The notes under the pieces: generated by a model | The model's database searches: none | Seen by the model: only the letters and a program-made list of their open reading frames with translations | What the model was told of the DNA's origin: nothing | Source of the DNA: Agreia sp. VKM Ac-1783 | GTDB lineage: Bacteria; Actinomycetota; Actinomycetes; Actinomycetales; Microbacteriaceae | Length of the DNA stretch: 64,000 nt | Direction of reading: 5' to 3' | Assembly (NCBI RefSeq): GCF_900177765.1 | Contig: NZ_FXWI01000001.1 | Span: 990,314-1,054,313, forward strand | Shown: piece after piece, positions 19,514 to 29,834 of the stretch | How the letters are laid out: every line of letters begins with the position of its first letter | Position numbering within the stretch: the first letter of the stretch is position 1 | Position numbers and translations under genes: made by a program

Positions 19514-19977
19514 GCATCGAGATCAACAACGAGTCCGCGATTCCCGTCGACGAGACGGCCATTCTGCGGCTCGCGACCTACGCGCTCGATCAGCTCCACG
19601 TGCATCCCGACGCCGAACTGGCCATCGTGCTGGTCGACGAGGCCGCTATGGAGCAGCTTCATGTGCAATGGATGGACGAGCCGGGGCCCACAGACGTCCT
19701 GAGCTTTCCCATGGATGAGCTGCGCCCGGGCACCGAAGACGCTCCGACCCCTCCCGGCCTGCTCGGTGACATCGTGCTGTGTCCGCAGGTGGCCGAGGTG
19801 CAGGCCGTCGGTGCCGGTCATACGACCCTCGACGAGTTGCAGCTCCTGACGGCGCACGGTGTTCTTCACCTCCTCGGATTCGATCACGCGGAACCCGACG
19901 AGGAGAAGGAGATGTTCGGTCTGCAGCGCGACATCCTCGCGGGCTTCGCAGCCACCGAGCGTCGCCGTCGTACATGA
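19510..19977 (+). CDS. ybeY: Endoribonuclease YbeY (16S rRNA maturation)
   Basis: Single-strand-specific zinc endoribonuclease for 16S rRNA 3'-end processing and ribosome quality control. The protein has 155 residues, the usual size. Conserved segments are [24 protein letters not shown] and the metal site [16 protein letters not shown] (HGxxHLxGxDH). The ATG overlaps the phoH stop and its own stop overlaps the next ATG, both as ATGA, within a tightly coupled operon of rRNA and ribosome factors. Confidence 0.97.
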   Translation: MSIEINNESAIPVDETAILRLATYALDQLHVHPDAELAIVLVDEAAMEQLHVQWMDEPGPTDVLSFPMDELRPGTEDAPTPPGLLGDIVLCPQVAEVQAVGAGHTTLDELQLLTAHGVLHLLGFDHAEPDEEKEMFGLQRDILAGFAATERRRRT

Positions 19978-21263
19978 TCACTGCACTCTTTCTGATCGCC
20001 GCTTTCCTCCTCGTGGCGTTGGGCGGGCTTTTCGCGGCCACGGATTCGGCGCTCGTTGTGCTCTCTCGCGGTGACATCGCCGAACTCGCCGAGAAGTACA
20101 GGGCGAAGAGATCGTTGCGCGCTATCGCGGCCGATCCGAGCCCCCATATGAACGCGGTCAACTTCGCTCGTGTCGTCTCGGAGACGACCGCCGCGGTCCT
20201 CGTCACGATCGTCCTCACTGTCTGGATCGACGGGCCCTGGCTGGTTCTGCTGTTCGCCGCGCTGATCATGACGACTGTGTCGTTCGTCTTGGTGGGCTCG
20301 AGTCCACGCAGCGTGGGGCGGGCGCATCCAGAAGCGGTCGTCGGTCTGACGGCCTTTCTGGTTCACGCTCTCCGAGTGGTTCTCGGTCCTATAGCCGGGG
20401 CTCTCGTCGCATTCGGCAATCGAGTCACCCCCGGCCGGCCGCGATCCGCGGCCTTCACGTCTGAGCAGCAGCTGCTCAGCATGGTCGACGAGGCGACGGA
20501 GCTCGACGTGCTGGAAGAGGAGGATCGCGAACTCATCCACTCGATCATCGACTTCTCCGACACGGTGGTGCGCGAGGTCATGATTCCGCGCACCGACATG
20601 GTGACAGTCGACGACACGGCGACCGTGGGTCAGGGCATGGGGCTGTTCCTCAGTACCGGAGTGTCGCGCATGCCCGTGGTGGCCGACGACGTCGACGAGA
20701 TCGTCGGCATCCTGTACTTGCGCGACGTCGCGCGCCTCAGTCACGAGAAGCCGGCGGCCGTCGACAAGCAGACCGTCCGCGAACTCGCTCGTCCTGCTCT
20801 CTTCGTTCCCGAGTCGAAAAAAGTTGACGACACGCTACGACAGATGCAACTCGACTCCAATCACCTCGCCATGGTTGTGGATGAGTACGGTGGAATCGCC
20901 GGCCTCGTCACCCTCGAAGACCTGATCGAGGAGCTGGTGGGAGATATCTCCGACGAGTACGACCGAGAGATCGTGGAGGTGGAGAACGTGTCGGACGGCG
21001 TCTATCGAGTCAGCGCACGGCTTCCCGTCGACGAACTCGGCGAGCTCTTCGATCTCGAACTCGACGACGATGACGTCGATTCCGTAGGCGGGCTCCTCTC
21101 GAAGGAGCTCGGTCGCCTGCCATCGAGCGGATCCCGGGTCACGACGTCGGGCCTCGTGCTCACGGCCGAACGCACCGAGGGTCGCCGCAAAAGAATCAGC
21201 ACCGTCCTGGTGCAACGAGACACCTCGGCGACGCCGACTGTCTCAGAGAGAGGATCCGAGTGA
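19974..21263 (+). CDS. CNNM/CorC-type transporter with CBS pair (hemolysin-like)
   Basis: Membrane protein of the CNNM/CorC family, implicated in magnesium or cobalt export. The protein has 429 residues. The DUF21 (CNNM) membrane region covers about 1-165, with the helices [41 protein letters not shown] and [18 protein letters not shown]. The CBS pair follows ([20 protein letters not shown], then [42 protein letters not shown]). The C-terminal CorC/HlyC domain ([21 protein letters not shown]) is next. The ATG at 19974 overlaps the ybeY stop; its own stop overlaps the era GTG. Confidence 0.93.
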   Translation: MITALFLIAAFLLVALGGLFAATDSALVVLSRGDIAELAEKYRAKRSLRAIAADPSPHMNAVNFARVVSETTAAVLVTIVLTVWIDGPWLVLLFAALIMTTVSFVLVGSSPRSVGRAHPEAVVGLTAFLVHALRVVLGPIAGALVAFGNRVTPGRPRSAAFTSEQQLLSMVDEATELDVLEEEDRELIHSIIDFSDTVVREVMIPRTDMVTVDDTATVGQGMGLFLSTGVSRMPVVADDVDEIVGILYLRDVARLSHEKPAAVDKQTVRELARPALFVPESKKVDDTLRQMQLDSNHLAMVVDEYGGIAGLVTLEDLIEELVGDISDEYDREIVEVENVSDGVYRVSARLPVDELGELFDLELDDDDVDSVGGLLSKELGRLPSSGSRVTTSGLVLTAERTEGRRKRISTVLVQRDTSATPTVSERGSE

Positions 21264-22174
21264 CCGACTCCGGCACCGAAGCACCGAACGACTTCCGAGC
21301 GGGATTCGTCTCGTTCGTGGGGCGCCCCAACGTCGGCAAATCGACACTGACGAATGCCCTCGTGGGTGAGAAGGTGGCGATCACCTCCTCGAAGCCCCAG
21401 ACGACGAGACGAGCCATCCGTGGCATCGTGCACCGCGAAGACGGACAGCTGATCCTCGTCGACACCCCGGGAATGCACCGACCGCGCACCCTGCTGGGTG
21501 AGCGGCTCAACGCGATCGTGCAGACCACACTCGGCGACGTCGACGTGATCGGCTTCTGCATCCCGGCCAACGAAAAACTCGGCCCCGGCGACAGGTTCAT
21601 CAACGAGCAGCTCGAGAGCTTCCCGAAGGCGAAGAAGGTCGCCATCGTCACGAAGATCGATGCTGCATCGCGTCCGGCCGTCGCCGAGCAGTTACTTGCC
21701 GTGTCCGAGCTGCGCGACTGGGCCGCCGTCGTTCCCGTGTCCGCCCAGAGCAGCATCCAGCTCGACATCCTGTCGGCCGAGCTCATCCGCCTTCTTCCGG
21801 TCTCTCCCCAGCTGTACCCGACCGAGCAGACGACCGACGAAGGCCTCGAGGCGCGCATCTCGGAGTTCATTCGCGAGGCCGCGCTCGAGGGCGTCCACGA
21901 CGAGCTGCCCCACTCCCTGGCCGTCACGATCGACGACATCATCGAGCGAGAGGATCGCGAGCTCGTCGAGATCTACGCGAACGTGTTCGTCGAGCGCGAC
22001 AGTCAGAAGGCCATCATCATCGGAAAGGGCGGATCGAGGCTGGGTGCCGTCGGCGCCACCGCCCGTGAGCAGATCGAACCCCTCATAGGCAAGCAGGTGT
22101 TCCTCAGCCTGCGGGTCAAGGTGGCGAAGGACTGGCAGCGTGACCCCAAGCAGCTCGGGCGACTCGGATTCTGA
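21260..22174 (+). CDS. era: GTPase Era
   Basis: Essential GTPase that binds 16S rRNA and helps assemble the 30S subunit. The protein has 304 residues. G1 is GRPNVGKSTLTNALVGEKVAI, G2 TTRRAIRGI, G3 DTPGMHRPR, and G4 TKID. The C-terminal KH domain carries KAIIIGKGGSRLGAVGATAREQIE and VFLSLRVKVAKDWQRDPKQLGRLGF. The GTG overlaps the upstream stop (GTGA). It closes the HIT-phoH-ybeY-CNNM-era operon. Confidence 0.98.
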   Translation: MTDSGTEAPNDFRAGFVSFVGRPNVGKSTLTNALVGEKVAITSSKPQTTRRAIRGIVHREDGQLILVDTPGMHRPRTLLGERLNAIVQTTLGDVDVIGFCIPANEKLGPGDRFINEQLESFPKAKKVAIVTKIDAASRPAVAEQLLAVSELRDWAAVVPVSAQSSIQLDILSAELIRLLPVSPQLYPTEQTTDEGLEARISEFIREAALEGVHDELPHSLAVTIDDIIEREDRELVEIYANVFVERDSQKAIIIGKGGSRLGAVGATAREQIEPLIGKQVFLSLRVKVAKDWQRDPKQLGRLGF

Positions 22175-22209
22175 CGCCGCCGTGTCAGTGTTCGGGCTTG
22201 TGCGACCGG

Positions 22210-22215
22210 TAGCCT
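22210..22215 (+). promoter_or_regulatory. Leaderless-type -10 hexamer of dapA
   Basis: TAGCCT, then GTAACCC (7 nt) and the GTG at 22223. Confidence 0.6.
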
Positions 22216-22222
22216 GTAACCC

Positions 22223-23200
22223 GTGATCACGAAAGAGAATCCGTTCGGCCAGGTACTCGTGGCCCTCGTCACCCCGTTCACAGCCGACGGAGAGGTCGAC
22301 TGGCCGAGCGTCGAGAAGCACATCGACAATGTCATCAGCCACGGAGCCGACGGCATCGTCGTCTCGGGAACGACGGGGGAGACCTCGACGCTCACCGACG
22401 CGGAGAAGCTGCAGCTCGTGCAGGTCGCCAAATCGGTCTCGGCCGGCCGCGCGAAGGTGCTGACGGGCGGCGGCTCGAACGAGACCGCGCACGCCATGCA
22501 GCTTGCTCGCCAGAGCGAGAAGGCGGGTGCCGATGGCAACCTCGTTGTCACGCCCTACTACAACAAGCCCACCCAGGCCGGCCTGCTCACGCATTTCCGC
22601 ATGATCGCCGACTCCACAGATCTGCCCGTGATCCTCTACGACATCCCCGGGCGAACGGGCGTGCCCATCACCTACGAGACGATTCTCCGACTCGCCAAGC
22701 ACCCCAACATCCTCGCCATCAAAGACGCCAAGGGCGACTTCAGCGAGGTCAGTCGGGTGATCAACCAGACCGATCTCATGTACTTCTCCGGCGACGACGC
22801 CAACGTGCTGCCACACCTGTCGATCGGCGCGACCGGGCTCATCGGCGTCACGAACAACATCGCCTCCGGGCCTTATCGCACGATGGTCGACGCGGTCAAC
22901 GCGGGAGATCTCGCCACGGCAACGGCGGCGCACCAGTCGCTCGAGCCGCTGGTTCGAGCGGTCATGACCCACGTTCCCGGAACGGTGGCGGCCAAATACA
23001 TTCTTCACGGCCTCGGCCGTATCGGCAGCCCCCGCGTCCGGTTGCCGCTCGTCGGCCCCGAGGAGTGGGAAGCCGCGCACATCGAGAACGAGATCGATCT
23101 GGTCAAGGGGATCCCCTCGATCGACTTCACCAACTTCCGCCCCGACCGCAACGCCGCCGCCGGCGGCGCTCTGCCGAAGGTCGCGGGCACAACACGCTAG
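22223..23200 (+). CDS. dapA: 4-hydroxy-tetrahydrodipicolinate synthase
   Basis: Condenses pyruvate with aspartate semialdehyde, the first committed step towards diaminopimelate and lysine. The protein has 325 residues, a TIM-barrel class I aldolase. Signatures are ADGIVVSGTTGETSTLTDAEK, the catalytic Tyr in PVILYDIPGRTGVPI (about residue 138) and the Schiff-base lysine K167 in NILAIKDAKGD. The GTG start has a leaderless-type hexamer and no ribosome-binding site. dapA before rnj and ftsK is a conserved actinobacterial order; dapF lies 12 kb downstream. Confidence 0.97.
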   Translation: MITKENPFGQVLVALVTPFTADGEVDWPSVEKHIDNVISHGADGIVVSGTTGETSTLTDAEKLQLVQVAKSVSAGRAKVLTGGGSNETAHAMQLARQSEKAGADGNLVVTPYYNKPTQAGLLTHFRMIADSTDLPVILYDIPGRTGVPITYETILRLAKHPNILAIKDAKGDFSEVSRVINQTDLMYFSGDDANVLPHLSIGATGLIGVTNNIASGPYRTMVDAVNAGDLATATAAHQSLEPLVRAVMTHVPGTVAAKYILHGLGRIGSPRVRLPLVGPEEWEAAHIENEIDLVKGIPSIDFTNFRPDRNAAAGGALPKVAGTTR

Positions 23201-23240
23201 CCCGTCACCACGGGCTGGAATTCACCAGCTAGGAGGGCAC

Positions 23241-24917
23241 ATGCCCATTACCGCATACGAACCACGAGCCCTCGCCAAAGACACCCTCCGGGTCATCCCC
23301 GTCGGTGGCCTCGGCGAGATCGGCCGCAACATGACCGTCTTCGAGATCAACGGCAAACTGCTGATCGTCGACTGCGGCGTGCTCTTCCCCGAGGAGCACC
23401 AGCCGGGCGTCGACCTGATCCTGCCCGACTTCTCGATCGTGCGCGATCGCCTCGACGACGTTCTCGGCATCGTTCTCACCCACGGCCACGAAGACCACAT
23501 CGGCGCCGTTCCCTACCTGCTTCGTCTGAAGCGCGACATTCCCCTGATCGGTTCGGGCCTGACCCTCGCGCTCATCGAGGCCAAGCTCAAAGAGCACCGC
23601 ATCAAGCCCTACACGCTCACTGTGGCCGAGGGGCAGATCGAGCAGTTCGGCCCGTTCGAACTCGAGTTCGTCGCCGTGAACCACTCCATTCCCGACGCGC
23701 TGGCCGTGGCGATCAAGACGGTCGCGGGCAATGTGCTGCACACGGGCGACTTCAAGATGGATCAGCTTCCCCTCGACAACCGCCTCACCGACCTTCGTGC
23801 CTTCGCGCGCCTCGGCGAGGAGGGCATCGACCTGTTCCTCGTCGACTCGACCAACGCCGACGTTCCCGGCTTCACCGCGCTCGAGCGTTCCATCGGTCCG
23901 GTCCTCGACGACGTCATCCGTCGCGCCCCGCGTCGTGTCGTCGTCGCCAGCTTCTCGAGCCACGTGCACCGCGTGCAGCAGGTTCTGGATGCCGCGCACA
24001 ACAACGGACGTCGGGTCGCCCTCTTGGGCCGCTCGATGGTGCGCAACATGCAGATCGCCGCGGAACTCGGCTACCTCAAGGTGCCCGAGAACGTGCTCAT
24101 CGACTTCAAGAAGGCCGGGGACATCCCCGACAACAAGATCGTCTACATGTCGACGGGGTCACAGGGTGAGCCGATGGCCGTGCTCAGCCGCATGGCCAAC
24201 GGCGAACACCAGGTGGAGATCGGGGAGAACGACACCGTCATCCTCGCATCGAGCCTCATCCCTGGCAACGAGAACGCTGTCTACCGCATCATCAACGGTC
24301 TGATGAAGCTCGGCGCCAACGTGGTGCACAAGGGCAACGCCAAGGTGCACGTCTCCGGACACGCCGCCGCGGGCGAGCTCCTCTACTGCTACAACATCCT
24401 CAAGCCGAAGAACGTTCTACCTGTGCACGGCGAGCAGCGCCACCTCGTGGCCAACGCCAAACTGGCCCAGCAGACCGGCGTCCCCGAAGAGAACACGATC
24501 ATCGCCGAAGACGGCACGGTGATCGACCTGAAAGACGGCGTCGCCTCCGTCGTCGGTCAGTACGACCTCGGATTCGTGTACGTCGACGGTTCCAGCGTCG
24601 GAGAGATCACGGACGCGGATCTCAAGGACCGTCGCATCCTCGGCGAGGAGGGATTCATCTCGATCATCGTCGTGATCGAGGCCCAGACAGGCCGTGTGGT
24701 CGTCGGGCCGGAGATCCACGCCAAGGGCTTCGCCGAAGACGAATCCGTCTTCGACGATGTGAAGCCGAAGATCGTCGCGGCCCTCGCCGAGGCATCCAAG
24801 AACGGCATGCACGACCAGCACGCCATGCAGCAGGTCGTTCGCCGCACGGTCGGACGGTGGGTCAACACCTCGTACCGTCGTCGACCGATGATCGTTCCCC
24901 TCGTCATCGAGGCGTAG
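23241..24917 (+). CDS. rnj: Ribonuclease J
   Basis: Metallo-beta-lactamase/beta-CASP ribonuclease with 5'-exonuclease and endonuclease activity in mRNA turnover and rRNA maturation. The protein has 558 residues. The metal site is LTHGHEDHIGAVPYLL; VLHTGDFKMDQLPLDNRLTDL and DSTNADVPG follow; the beta-CASP and tail regions include FSSHVHRVQQVLDAA, MSTGSQGEPMAVLSRMANGEH, HVSGHAAAGELL and LPVHGEQRHLVANAKLA. The ATG has a strong AGGAGGG just upstream (23231-23237). A perfect hairpin follows the stop inside the convergent gene. Confidence 0.98.
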   Translation: MPITAYEPRALAKDTLRVIPVGGLGEIGRNMTVFEINGKLLIVDCGVLFPEEHQPGVDLILPDFSIVRDRLDDVLGIVLTHGHEDHIGAVPYLLRLKRDIPLIGSGLTLALIEAKLKEHRIKPYTLTVAEGQIEQFGPFELEFVAVNHSIPDALAVAIKTVAGNVLHTGDFKMDQLPLDNRLTDLRAFARLGEEGIDLFLVDSTNADVPGFTALERSIGPVLDDVIRRAPRRVVVASFSSHVHRVQQVLDAAHNNGRRVALLGRSMVRNMQIAAELGYLKVPENVLIDFKKAGDIPDNKIVYMSTGSQGEPMAVLSRMANGEHQVEIGENDTVILASSLIPGNENAVYRIINGLMKLGANVVHKGNAKVHVSGHAAAGELLYCYNILKPKNVLPVHGEQRHLVANAKLAQQTGVPEENTIIAEDGTVIDLKDGVASVVGQYDLGFVYVDGSSVGEITDADLKDRRILGEEGFISIIVVIEAQTGRVVVGPEIHAKGFAEDESVFDDVKPKIVAALAEASKNGMHDQHAMQQVVRRTVGRWVNTSYRRRPMIVPLVIEA

Positions 24918-24931
24918 TCTCGTTTCGAGAA

Positions 24932-25549
24932 TCAGGAGGGCCCGGCGACAGTCGCCGGGCCCTTCGCCGTTGTCGGTGCGACGCTCGAGCGCTTCGAGGT
25001 GGCCGTGAGCGCGAGCAGTACAAGCCCTGCTGCGAGGAGGAGCATCGCCGCGGTGCCGAGCCCGGCGTAGATGTGTCCCGGTTGAATGAGGCAGGCGCCG
25101 ACGACCGCGAGGATGCCGCCCGGCAGCGCGCGCAGGCGCGCTCGGATCGCGACCGCCGCGGTAGCCGCGATGCACGCGAGAACGAGCGAGACGACGCCGA
25201 TCAGGCCGAGTGCTCGGGCCACCTCGTAGACGGGCGCCTTTCCGTCTGTGACTCCGGCCAGTTGCAGGGTGCCCGCCGCGACGCCCGCTAAGAGGTCGAG
25301 CGATGTGTAGAACGTGGCGAATCCATATCCGCCGACGGCTGCGATCCAGCCCAGAGGTCGATTCGAGTGCCGCGCGACGAGCCAGGGCCCGAGTCCGACC
25401 AGGGGGAAGAGAGGGATCAGGATCAGGTGCATCACCTGCCATCTCGAAGCCGTCTCGTCGGTCAGATGGTGCGGATGCACGAGTCCGATGAGTGCGCAGA
25501 TCACGGCTGGCAGCGACACGAGCAAGACAAGGCGGAGGCGAGACGACAT
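24932..25549 (-). CDS. Small polytopic membrane protein of unknown function
   Basis: A 205-residue hydrophobic protein with about six membrane segments: VLLVSLPAVICALIGLVHP, VMHLILIPLFPLVGLGPWLV, LGWIAAVGGYGFATFYTSLDLLAGV, ALGLIGVVSLVLACIAATAAVAI, GGILAVVGACLIQPGHIYAG and AAMLLLAAGLVLLALTAT. I do not recognise a family with confidence. It lacks catalytic motifs. The last residues (KGPATVAGPS) are encoded by the rnj hairpin, so the tail is probably shaped by that terminator. The start ATG at 25549 is supported by TACTCT exactly 6 nt upstream. It is divergent from ftsK. Confidence 0.72.
   Translation of the reverse strand: MSSRLRLVLLVSLPAVICALIGLVHPHHLTDETASRWQVMHLILIPLFPLVGLGPWLVARHSNRPLGWIAAVGGYGFATFYTSLDLLAGVAAGTLQLAGVTDGKAPVYEVARALGLIGVVSLVLACIAATAAVAIRARLRALPGGILAVVGACLIQPGHIYAGLGTAAMLLLAAGLVLLALTATSKRSSVAPTTAKGPATVAGPS
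24937..24963. terminator. Perfect hairpin after rnj, inside the tail of the convergent gene
   Basis: Arms AGGGCCCGGCGAC (24937-24949) and GTCGCCGGGCCCT (24951-24963) are perfect, followed by TTCG. Likely terminator for rnj; it also encodes the end of the opposing membrane protein. Confidence 0.75.
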
Positions 25550-25555
25550 GGCACG

Positions 25556-25561
25556 AGAGTA
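25556..25561 (-). promoter_or_regulatory. Leaderless-type -10 hexamer of the minus-strand membrane gene
   Basis: On the minus strand TACTCT, then CGTGCC (6 nt) and the ATG at 25549. Confidence 0.55.
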
Positions 25562-25615
25562 CGCCGGAATTCAGACACCCGGCCCACGCAACCGGCGATA
25601 GTCGGTGCCCACAGG

Positions 25616-25621
25616 TAGCGT
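25616..25621 (+). promoter_or_regulatory. Leaderless-type -10 hexamer of ftsK
   Basis: TAGCGT, then GAGCGC (6 nt) and the ATG at 25628. Confidence 0.55.
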
Positions 25622-25627
25622 GAGCGC

Positions 25628-28495
25628 ATGGCTACGAGTACCAAGTCGACCTCTCGCGCACGCGGAGCGTCCTCAGGTCGAACGGGTGCGTCTACGGGCG
25701 CCCGGAAGACCCCCACGCGTGCGGCCGCGACCCAGAAGACCGTGCGGCTGAACCCCGCCGCCAAGCAAGAACAGGGTCCGGGCGTCGCCGGTCGCGCGTG
25801 GCTCGCGATGGCTCATGTCGTCGGTGGAGCGTTCCGGGCCTTCTCTCCGGCAGAGTTCGACAAGACCGAGCGGCGAGACGGAGTCCCGTTCCTGCTCGTG
25901 CTGCTCGCGATCGCGGGCGCCGTCGTCGAGTGGTTCCTCGTCTCCAACGCTGTCGCCGTCACGATCGAGACGTGGACCTTCGGCCTCCTCTTCGGGCGGG
26001 TGGCATATGCCCTTCCCGTCGTGCTCATCCTGCTCGCGGCATGGCTCTTCCGGCATCCGAGTTCGGTGCACAACAACGGTCGCATCGGCATCGGGCTCGG
26101 TCTCATGCTCGTCACCGTGTCGTCGTTGTGTCACATCTACGGCGGTCAGCCGAACCCCGCGGGCGGCCAGCTCGCCTCGGGCGGCGGAATCTTCGGCTGG
26201 GTCCTCGCAGCGCCCTTGGTCGCCCTCATCACGCCGATCGGCGCCACGATCGTGGTCTCGGCGCTGCTGCTGCTCAGCGTCTTCATCCTCACCAAGACGC
26301 CACCGAACCGCATCGGCTCTCGCCTTCGCGAGCTCTATGCCTACCTGTTCGGTGCCGCATTCCCCGACGAGGCAGAGCACCGTGAGGCGAAGAAGGCGGC
26401 GAAGGCAGAAAAGGCGCTGAAGGCCCAGGCGGGCACAGAAGCGCTGTCGACCGAGCAGATCGATCTCGCGGCGCGCGAGGTCGGCTCTGAAGGTCTCCCG
26501 TGGTGGAGGCGCAATTCGTCGCAGCGCGAAGAAGATCCCGAGTTCGACGCTCCTGCGATGGCTCCGCGAGTCGAAGATCGCACCCCGATCGCGGACGAGC
26601 CGTTCGCCAACGCCGCCAGCGTCGTCGATCCCGACGACGCAGACGAGGCAGCCCGAGCCGGCCTGCTCAAGGAGATGAAGGCAGCCGAACGCGCTGTTCG
26701 ACGGTTCACCGGCGAGATCCGGCCCGGTGCTGCACCCCAGACGAGCCTGCTCGACGATGCGGCCGCCGAGTCGCCATCCGCCTACCCGCCGCCATCCGTG
26801 CGTGCCGTGCAGCCCGAGCTCGATCTCGACGACGAAGCGACCGAATCCGGAATCGAGATCGACACTCCCGCCGCCGATTACCGGCTGCCCGCGGCGGCCA
26901 GCCTCAAGACAGGCGGACCTTCACTTGCCCGCTCGGCCGCCAACGATGACATCGTCGCGGCCATCACCGAGGTTCTGAAGCAGTTCCAGGTCGACGCGAC
27001 GGTCACCGGTTTCTCTCGTGGCCCGACGGTCACGCGCTACGAGATCGAACTCGGCCCCGGTGTCAAGGTCGAACGTGTCACGGCCCTGTCGAAGAACCTG
27101 TCGTACGCGGTGGCCAGCAATGAGGTGCGTATCCTCTCGCCCATCCCGGGCAAGAGCGCCATCGGTGTCGAGATCCCGAACACCGACCGCGAGATCGTCT
27201 CCTTGGGCGATGTGCTCCGATCGTCGAAGGCGGCGTCCGACAACCACCCCATGACCATCGGCGTCGGAAAAGACGTCGAGGGCAAGTTCGTGATGGCGAA
27301 CCTCGCCAAGATGCCGCACCTCCTCGTCGCCGGTTCCACGGGCTCCGGCAAGTCGAGCTTCGTCAACTCCATGGTCACGTCGATCCTGATGCGCGCGAAG
27401 CCCAGCGAGGTCCGTATGGTGCTCATCGACCCCAAGCGTGTCGAGTTGACGGCGTACCAGGGTGTTCCGCACCTCATCACCCCCATCATCACGAATCCCA
27501 AGAAGGCCGCCGAAGCACTGGCCTGGGTCGTCAAAGAGATGGACATGAGGTACGACGACCTCGAGAGCTTCGGTTTCCGGCACATCGACGACTTCAATAA
27601 AGCCGTCGTCAACAACGAGATCATCCTTCCGGTCGGCAGCCACCGACAGCTGAAGCCCTACCCGTATCTGCTGATCGTCGTCGACGAGCTGGCAGACCTC
27701 ATGATGGTGGCGCCCCGCGACGTCGAAGACTCGATCGTCCGAATCACCCAACTGGCGCGAGCGTCGGGCATCCACCTCGTTCTCGCCACGCAGCGACCGA
27801 GCGTCGACGTCGTCACCGGTCTCATCAAGGCGAACGTGCCGAGCCGGCTGGCGTTCGCGGTGACGAGCGTCACCGACTCCAGGGTCATCCTCGACCAGCC
27901 GGGCGCAGACAAGCTGATCGGCCAGGGCGACGGGCTCTTCCTGCCGATGGGTTCCTCGAAAGCCATCCGCGTGCAGGGCGCGTGGGTGAGCGAAGCAGAG
28001 ATCGCCACCGTCGTTCAGCACGTCACCCACCAGGCTCGGCCCGAGTATCGAGACGACGTGGCGGTCGAGGCGGTCAAGAAGAACATCGACGCCGACATCG
28101 GTGATGACCTCGAGGTTCTTCTCGCCGCGGCGGAGCTCGTGGTCAACACGCAGTTCGGCTCGACATCGATGCTGCAGCGCAAACTCAAGGTCGGATTCGC
28201 CAAAGCCGGCCGTCTCATGGACCTGATGGAGTCGCGAGACATCGTCGGTCCGTCCGAGGGCTCGAAGGCGCGCGACGTCCTGGTCACGGCGGAACAGCTC
28301 CCCGAGGTGCTCGCCATGCTCCGAGGCACGCCTGCAGCTCCTGCGGCCGCAGCGCCACAGCCGTCCGCACCGACGAGCCCTGACGCTGCCAGCGATCCTT
28401 ACGCCGACGATCCGGTGGCCCGAGGTCTCGAGCGGTACCCTGAAGAAGAGGGCGATTCAGACGAAGATGCCTGGGGCCTGACCGGCAGAGAGTAG
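25628..28495 (+). CDS. ftsK: DNA translocase FtsK/SpoIIIE
   Basis: Hexameric DNA pump that clears chromosomes from the division septum and activates dif recombination. The protein has 955 residues. A basic Ser/Thr/Arg-rich tail (1-60) leads to four or five membrane helices (about 85-225). A linker rich in Ala, Asp, Glu and Pro (about 240-430) follows, then the motor: [19 protein letters not shown], Walker [33 protein letters not shown], Walker [16 protein letters not shown] and [27 protein letters not shown]. The C-terminal gamma winged helix ([37 protein letters not shown]) recognises KOPS sites. Length and order are typical. Confidence 0.98.
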   Translation: MATSTKSTSRARGASSGRTGASTGARKTPTRAAATQKTVRLNPAAKQEQGPGVAGRAWLAMAHVVGGAFRAFSPAEFDKTERRDGVPFLLVLLAIAGAVVEWFLVSNAVAVTIETWTFGLLFGRVAYALPVVLILLAAWLFRHPSSVHNNGRIGIGLGLMLVTVSSLCHIYGGQPNPAGGQLASGGGIFGWVLAAPLVALITPIGATIVVSALLLLSVFILTKTPPNRIGSRLRELYAYLFGAAFPDEAEHREAKKAAKAEKALKAQAGTEALSTEQIDLAAREVGSEGLPWWRRNSSQREEDPEFDAPAMAPRVEDRTPIADEPFANAASVVDPDDADEAARAGLLKEMKAAERAVRRFTGEIRPGAAPQTSLLDDAAAESPSAYPPPSVRAVQPELDLDDEATESGIEIDTPAADYRLPAAASLKTGGPSLARSAANDDIVAAITEVLKQFQVDATVTGFSRGPTVTRYEIELGPGVKVERVTALSKNLSYAVASNEVRILSPIPGKSAIGVEIPNTDREIVSLGDVLRSSKAASDNHPMTIGVGKDVEGKFVMANLAKMPHLLVAGSTGSGKSSFVNSMVTSILMRAKPSEVRMVLIDPKRVELTAYQGVPHLITPIITNPKKAAEALAWVVKEMDMRYDDLESFGFRHIDDFNKAVVNNEIILPVGSHRQLKPYPYLLIVVDELADLMMVAPRDVEDSIVRITQLARASGIHLVLATQRPSVDVVTGLIKANVPSRLAFAVTSVTDSRVILDQPGADKLIGQGDGLFLPMGSSKAIRVQGAWVSEAEIATVVQHVTHQARPEYRDDVAVEAVKKNIDADIGDDLEVLLAAAELVVNTQFGSTSMLQRKLKVGFAKAGRLMDLMESRDIVGPSEGSKARDVLVTAEQLPEVLAMLRGTPAAPAAAAPQPSAPTSPDAASDPYADDPVARGLERYPEEEGDSDEDAWGLTGRE

Positions 28496-28501
28496 ATCAC
28501 C

Positions 28502-29092
28502 GTGACCGAGGCCACCGCGCGCGTCAGCAACTGGAACCTTCCGAACGCCATCACTGTCGTCCGCATCCTGCTTGCGCCGCTGTTCTTCTGGATGCTCCTT
28601 GCCGACGACGGCGCAGACACGCCGCTTCGCTATGCCGCGGCCGCACTGTTCATCATTGCCATCGCCACGGATGGCATCGACGGCCACATCGCACGATCTC
28701 GAAACCAGGTCACAGACCTCGGCAAGCTGCTCGATCCGATCGCCGACAAGGTGCTCACGGGCGCGGCGCTCGTCGGGCTGTCGATCTTGATGGAACTGCC
28801 CTGGTGGGTGACGGCGATCATCCTGGTGCGCGAGATCGGCATCACCGTGTTCCGGTTCGCCGTCCTGAGCGATCGCGTCATTCCGGCATCCCGCGGCGGA
28901 AAGCTCAAGACGCTGGCGCAGTCCATCGCGATCTCGCTCGCGCTCGTTCCGTTCCCTTCCCTTGTCGGCGGCTGGTTCGACTGGGTCAATATCGTCACGA
29001 TGTCGATCGCGTTCATCCTCACCGTCATCACCGGTATCGACTACCTCGTGCAGGCATGGCGCCTCAGCCGAGCGGCCAAGACGGTGTCATGA
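28502..29092 (+). CDS. pgsA: CDP-diacylglycerol--glycerol-3-phosphate 3-phosphatidyltransferase
   Basis: Integral membrane enzyme of phosphatidylglycerol synthesis. The protein has 196 residues. The N-terminal NLPNAITVVRILLAP and the CDP-alcohol phosphotransferase motif DGIDGHIARSRNQVTDLGKLLDPIADK (DGx2ARx8Gx3Dx3D, about 58-84) are clear. About five to six hydrophobic helices follow. The GTG start is 6 nt after the ftsK stop; the stop overlaps the CinA-type gene (ATGA). The three genes form an operon. Other CDP-alcohol transferases share the motif, but the sequence and the cinA neighbour fit PgsA. Confidence 0.95.
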   Translation: MTEATARVSNWNLPNAITVVRILLAPLFFWMLLADDGADTPLRYAAAALFIIAIATDGIDGHIARSRNQVTDLGKLLDPIADKVLTGAALVGLSILMELPWWVTAIILVREIGITVFRFAVLSDRVIPASRGGKLKTLAQSIAISLALVPFPSLVGGWFDWVNIVTMSIAFILTVITGIDYLVQAWRLSRAAKTVS

Positions 29093-29586
29093 CGCAGTCG
29101 GTGCCGCTCGACGAGACCCGAGCGTTGATCGACGAGATGACGCGGCGTTCACTCACCGTGGCCGTCGCGGAGTCGCTGACGGGCGGCCTGCTGGTCGCCG
29201 AGCTCATCCGCATTCCGGGCGCGTCCCGAGTAGTGCGTGGGGGAGTGGTCGCGTACGCGACAGATCTCAAGAGTTCCGTGCTCGGAGTCGACGCCGACAT
29301 CCTCTCCGATCGAGGCCCCGTCGATCCCGAGGTCGCCATGCAGATGGCGGAGGGTGCGCGGCATCGCCTTGGCACGGAGTCGCATGCCGCCAGCTGGGGA
29401 GTCTCGACCACGGGTGTGGCCGGTCCCGGCTCGCAAGACGGCCACGCTGCGGGAACGGTGTTCCTCGGCTTCGCCACGCAGAGTGGCCGGCTCTCTCGAA
29501 GGCTTCAGCTCGACGGTGACCGTGCCACGGTGCGACAGCAGACCGTTGCGGCGGCCGTCCGATTGATGTTCGAGACGCTGCGTTAG
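29089..29586 (+). CDS. CinA C-terminal-type nicotinamide-nucleotide amidohydrolase (PncC-like)
   Basis: A 165-residue protein that consists only of the CinA C-terminal domain, which deamidates NMN to nicotinate mononucleotide in pyridine-nucleotide recycling. Signatures are TVAVAESLTGGLLVAELIRIPGASRVVRGGVVAYA (catalytic Ser in AESLTGG), and WGVSTTGVAGPGSQDGHAAGTVFLGFAT. The MoaB-like N-terminal domain of full-length CinA is absent. The ATG overlaps the pgsA stop. Association with pgsA, clgR and recA is conserved in many Gram-positive bacteria. It carries no sign of competence function itself. Confidence 0.93.
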   Translation: MTQSVPLDETRALIDEMTRRSLTVAVAESLTGGLLVAELIRIPGASRVVRGGVVAYATDLKSSVLGVDADILSDRGPVDPEVAMQMAEGARHRLGTESHAASWGVSTTGVAGPGSQDGHAAGTVFLGFATQSGRLSRRLQLDGDRATVRQQTVAAAVRLMFETLR

Positions 29587-29834
29587 ACGTGACCGGCCGA
29601 CGACGACCCGTGCTGTCTTCCAATCCGTGACGGCCCCGGCCACGAATCATCGATGAGAACTCGCGATCGACATTCGTCCGACTCGGGAATGAACGGCATT
29701 TCCATCTCGTTACAACTAATGTCATTCACAGAAAAGACGGTTCAGTGTCGTTTAGAGTTTCACACAGTACCGAACGGGTTTCTCCCGGTCGGCAAGGTTC
29801 GATTGACGCAAGGCACACAGCAAGGAGGGGTCCA

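Noticed and set aside
29770..29792. Imperfect hairpin CCGAACGGG/CCCGGTCGG before clgR
   Set aside because: Short, with a mismatch and no T-tract; it could not be told from chance in GC-rich DNA.
29745..29834. Longer clgR start at ATG 29745
   Set aside because: The GTG at 29835 has a strong AAGGAGG and matches the family N-terminus; the extra 30 residues do not.
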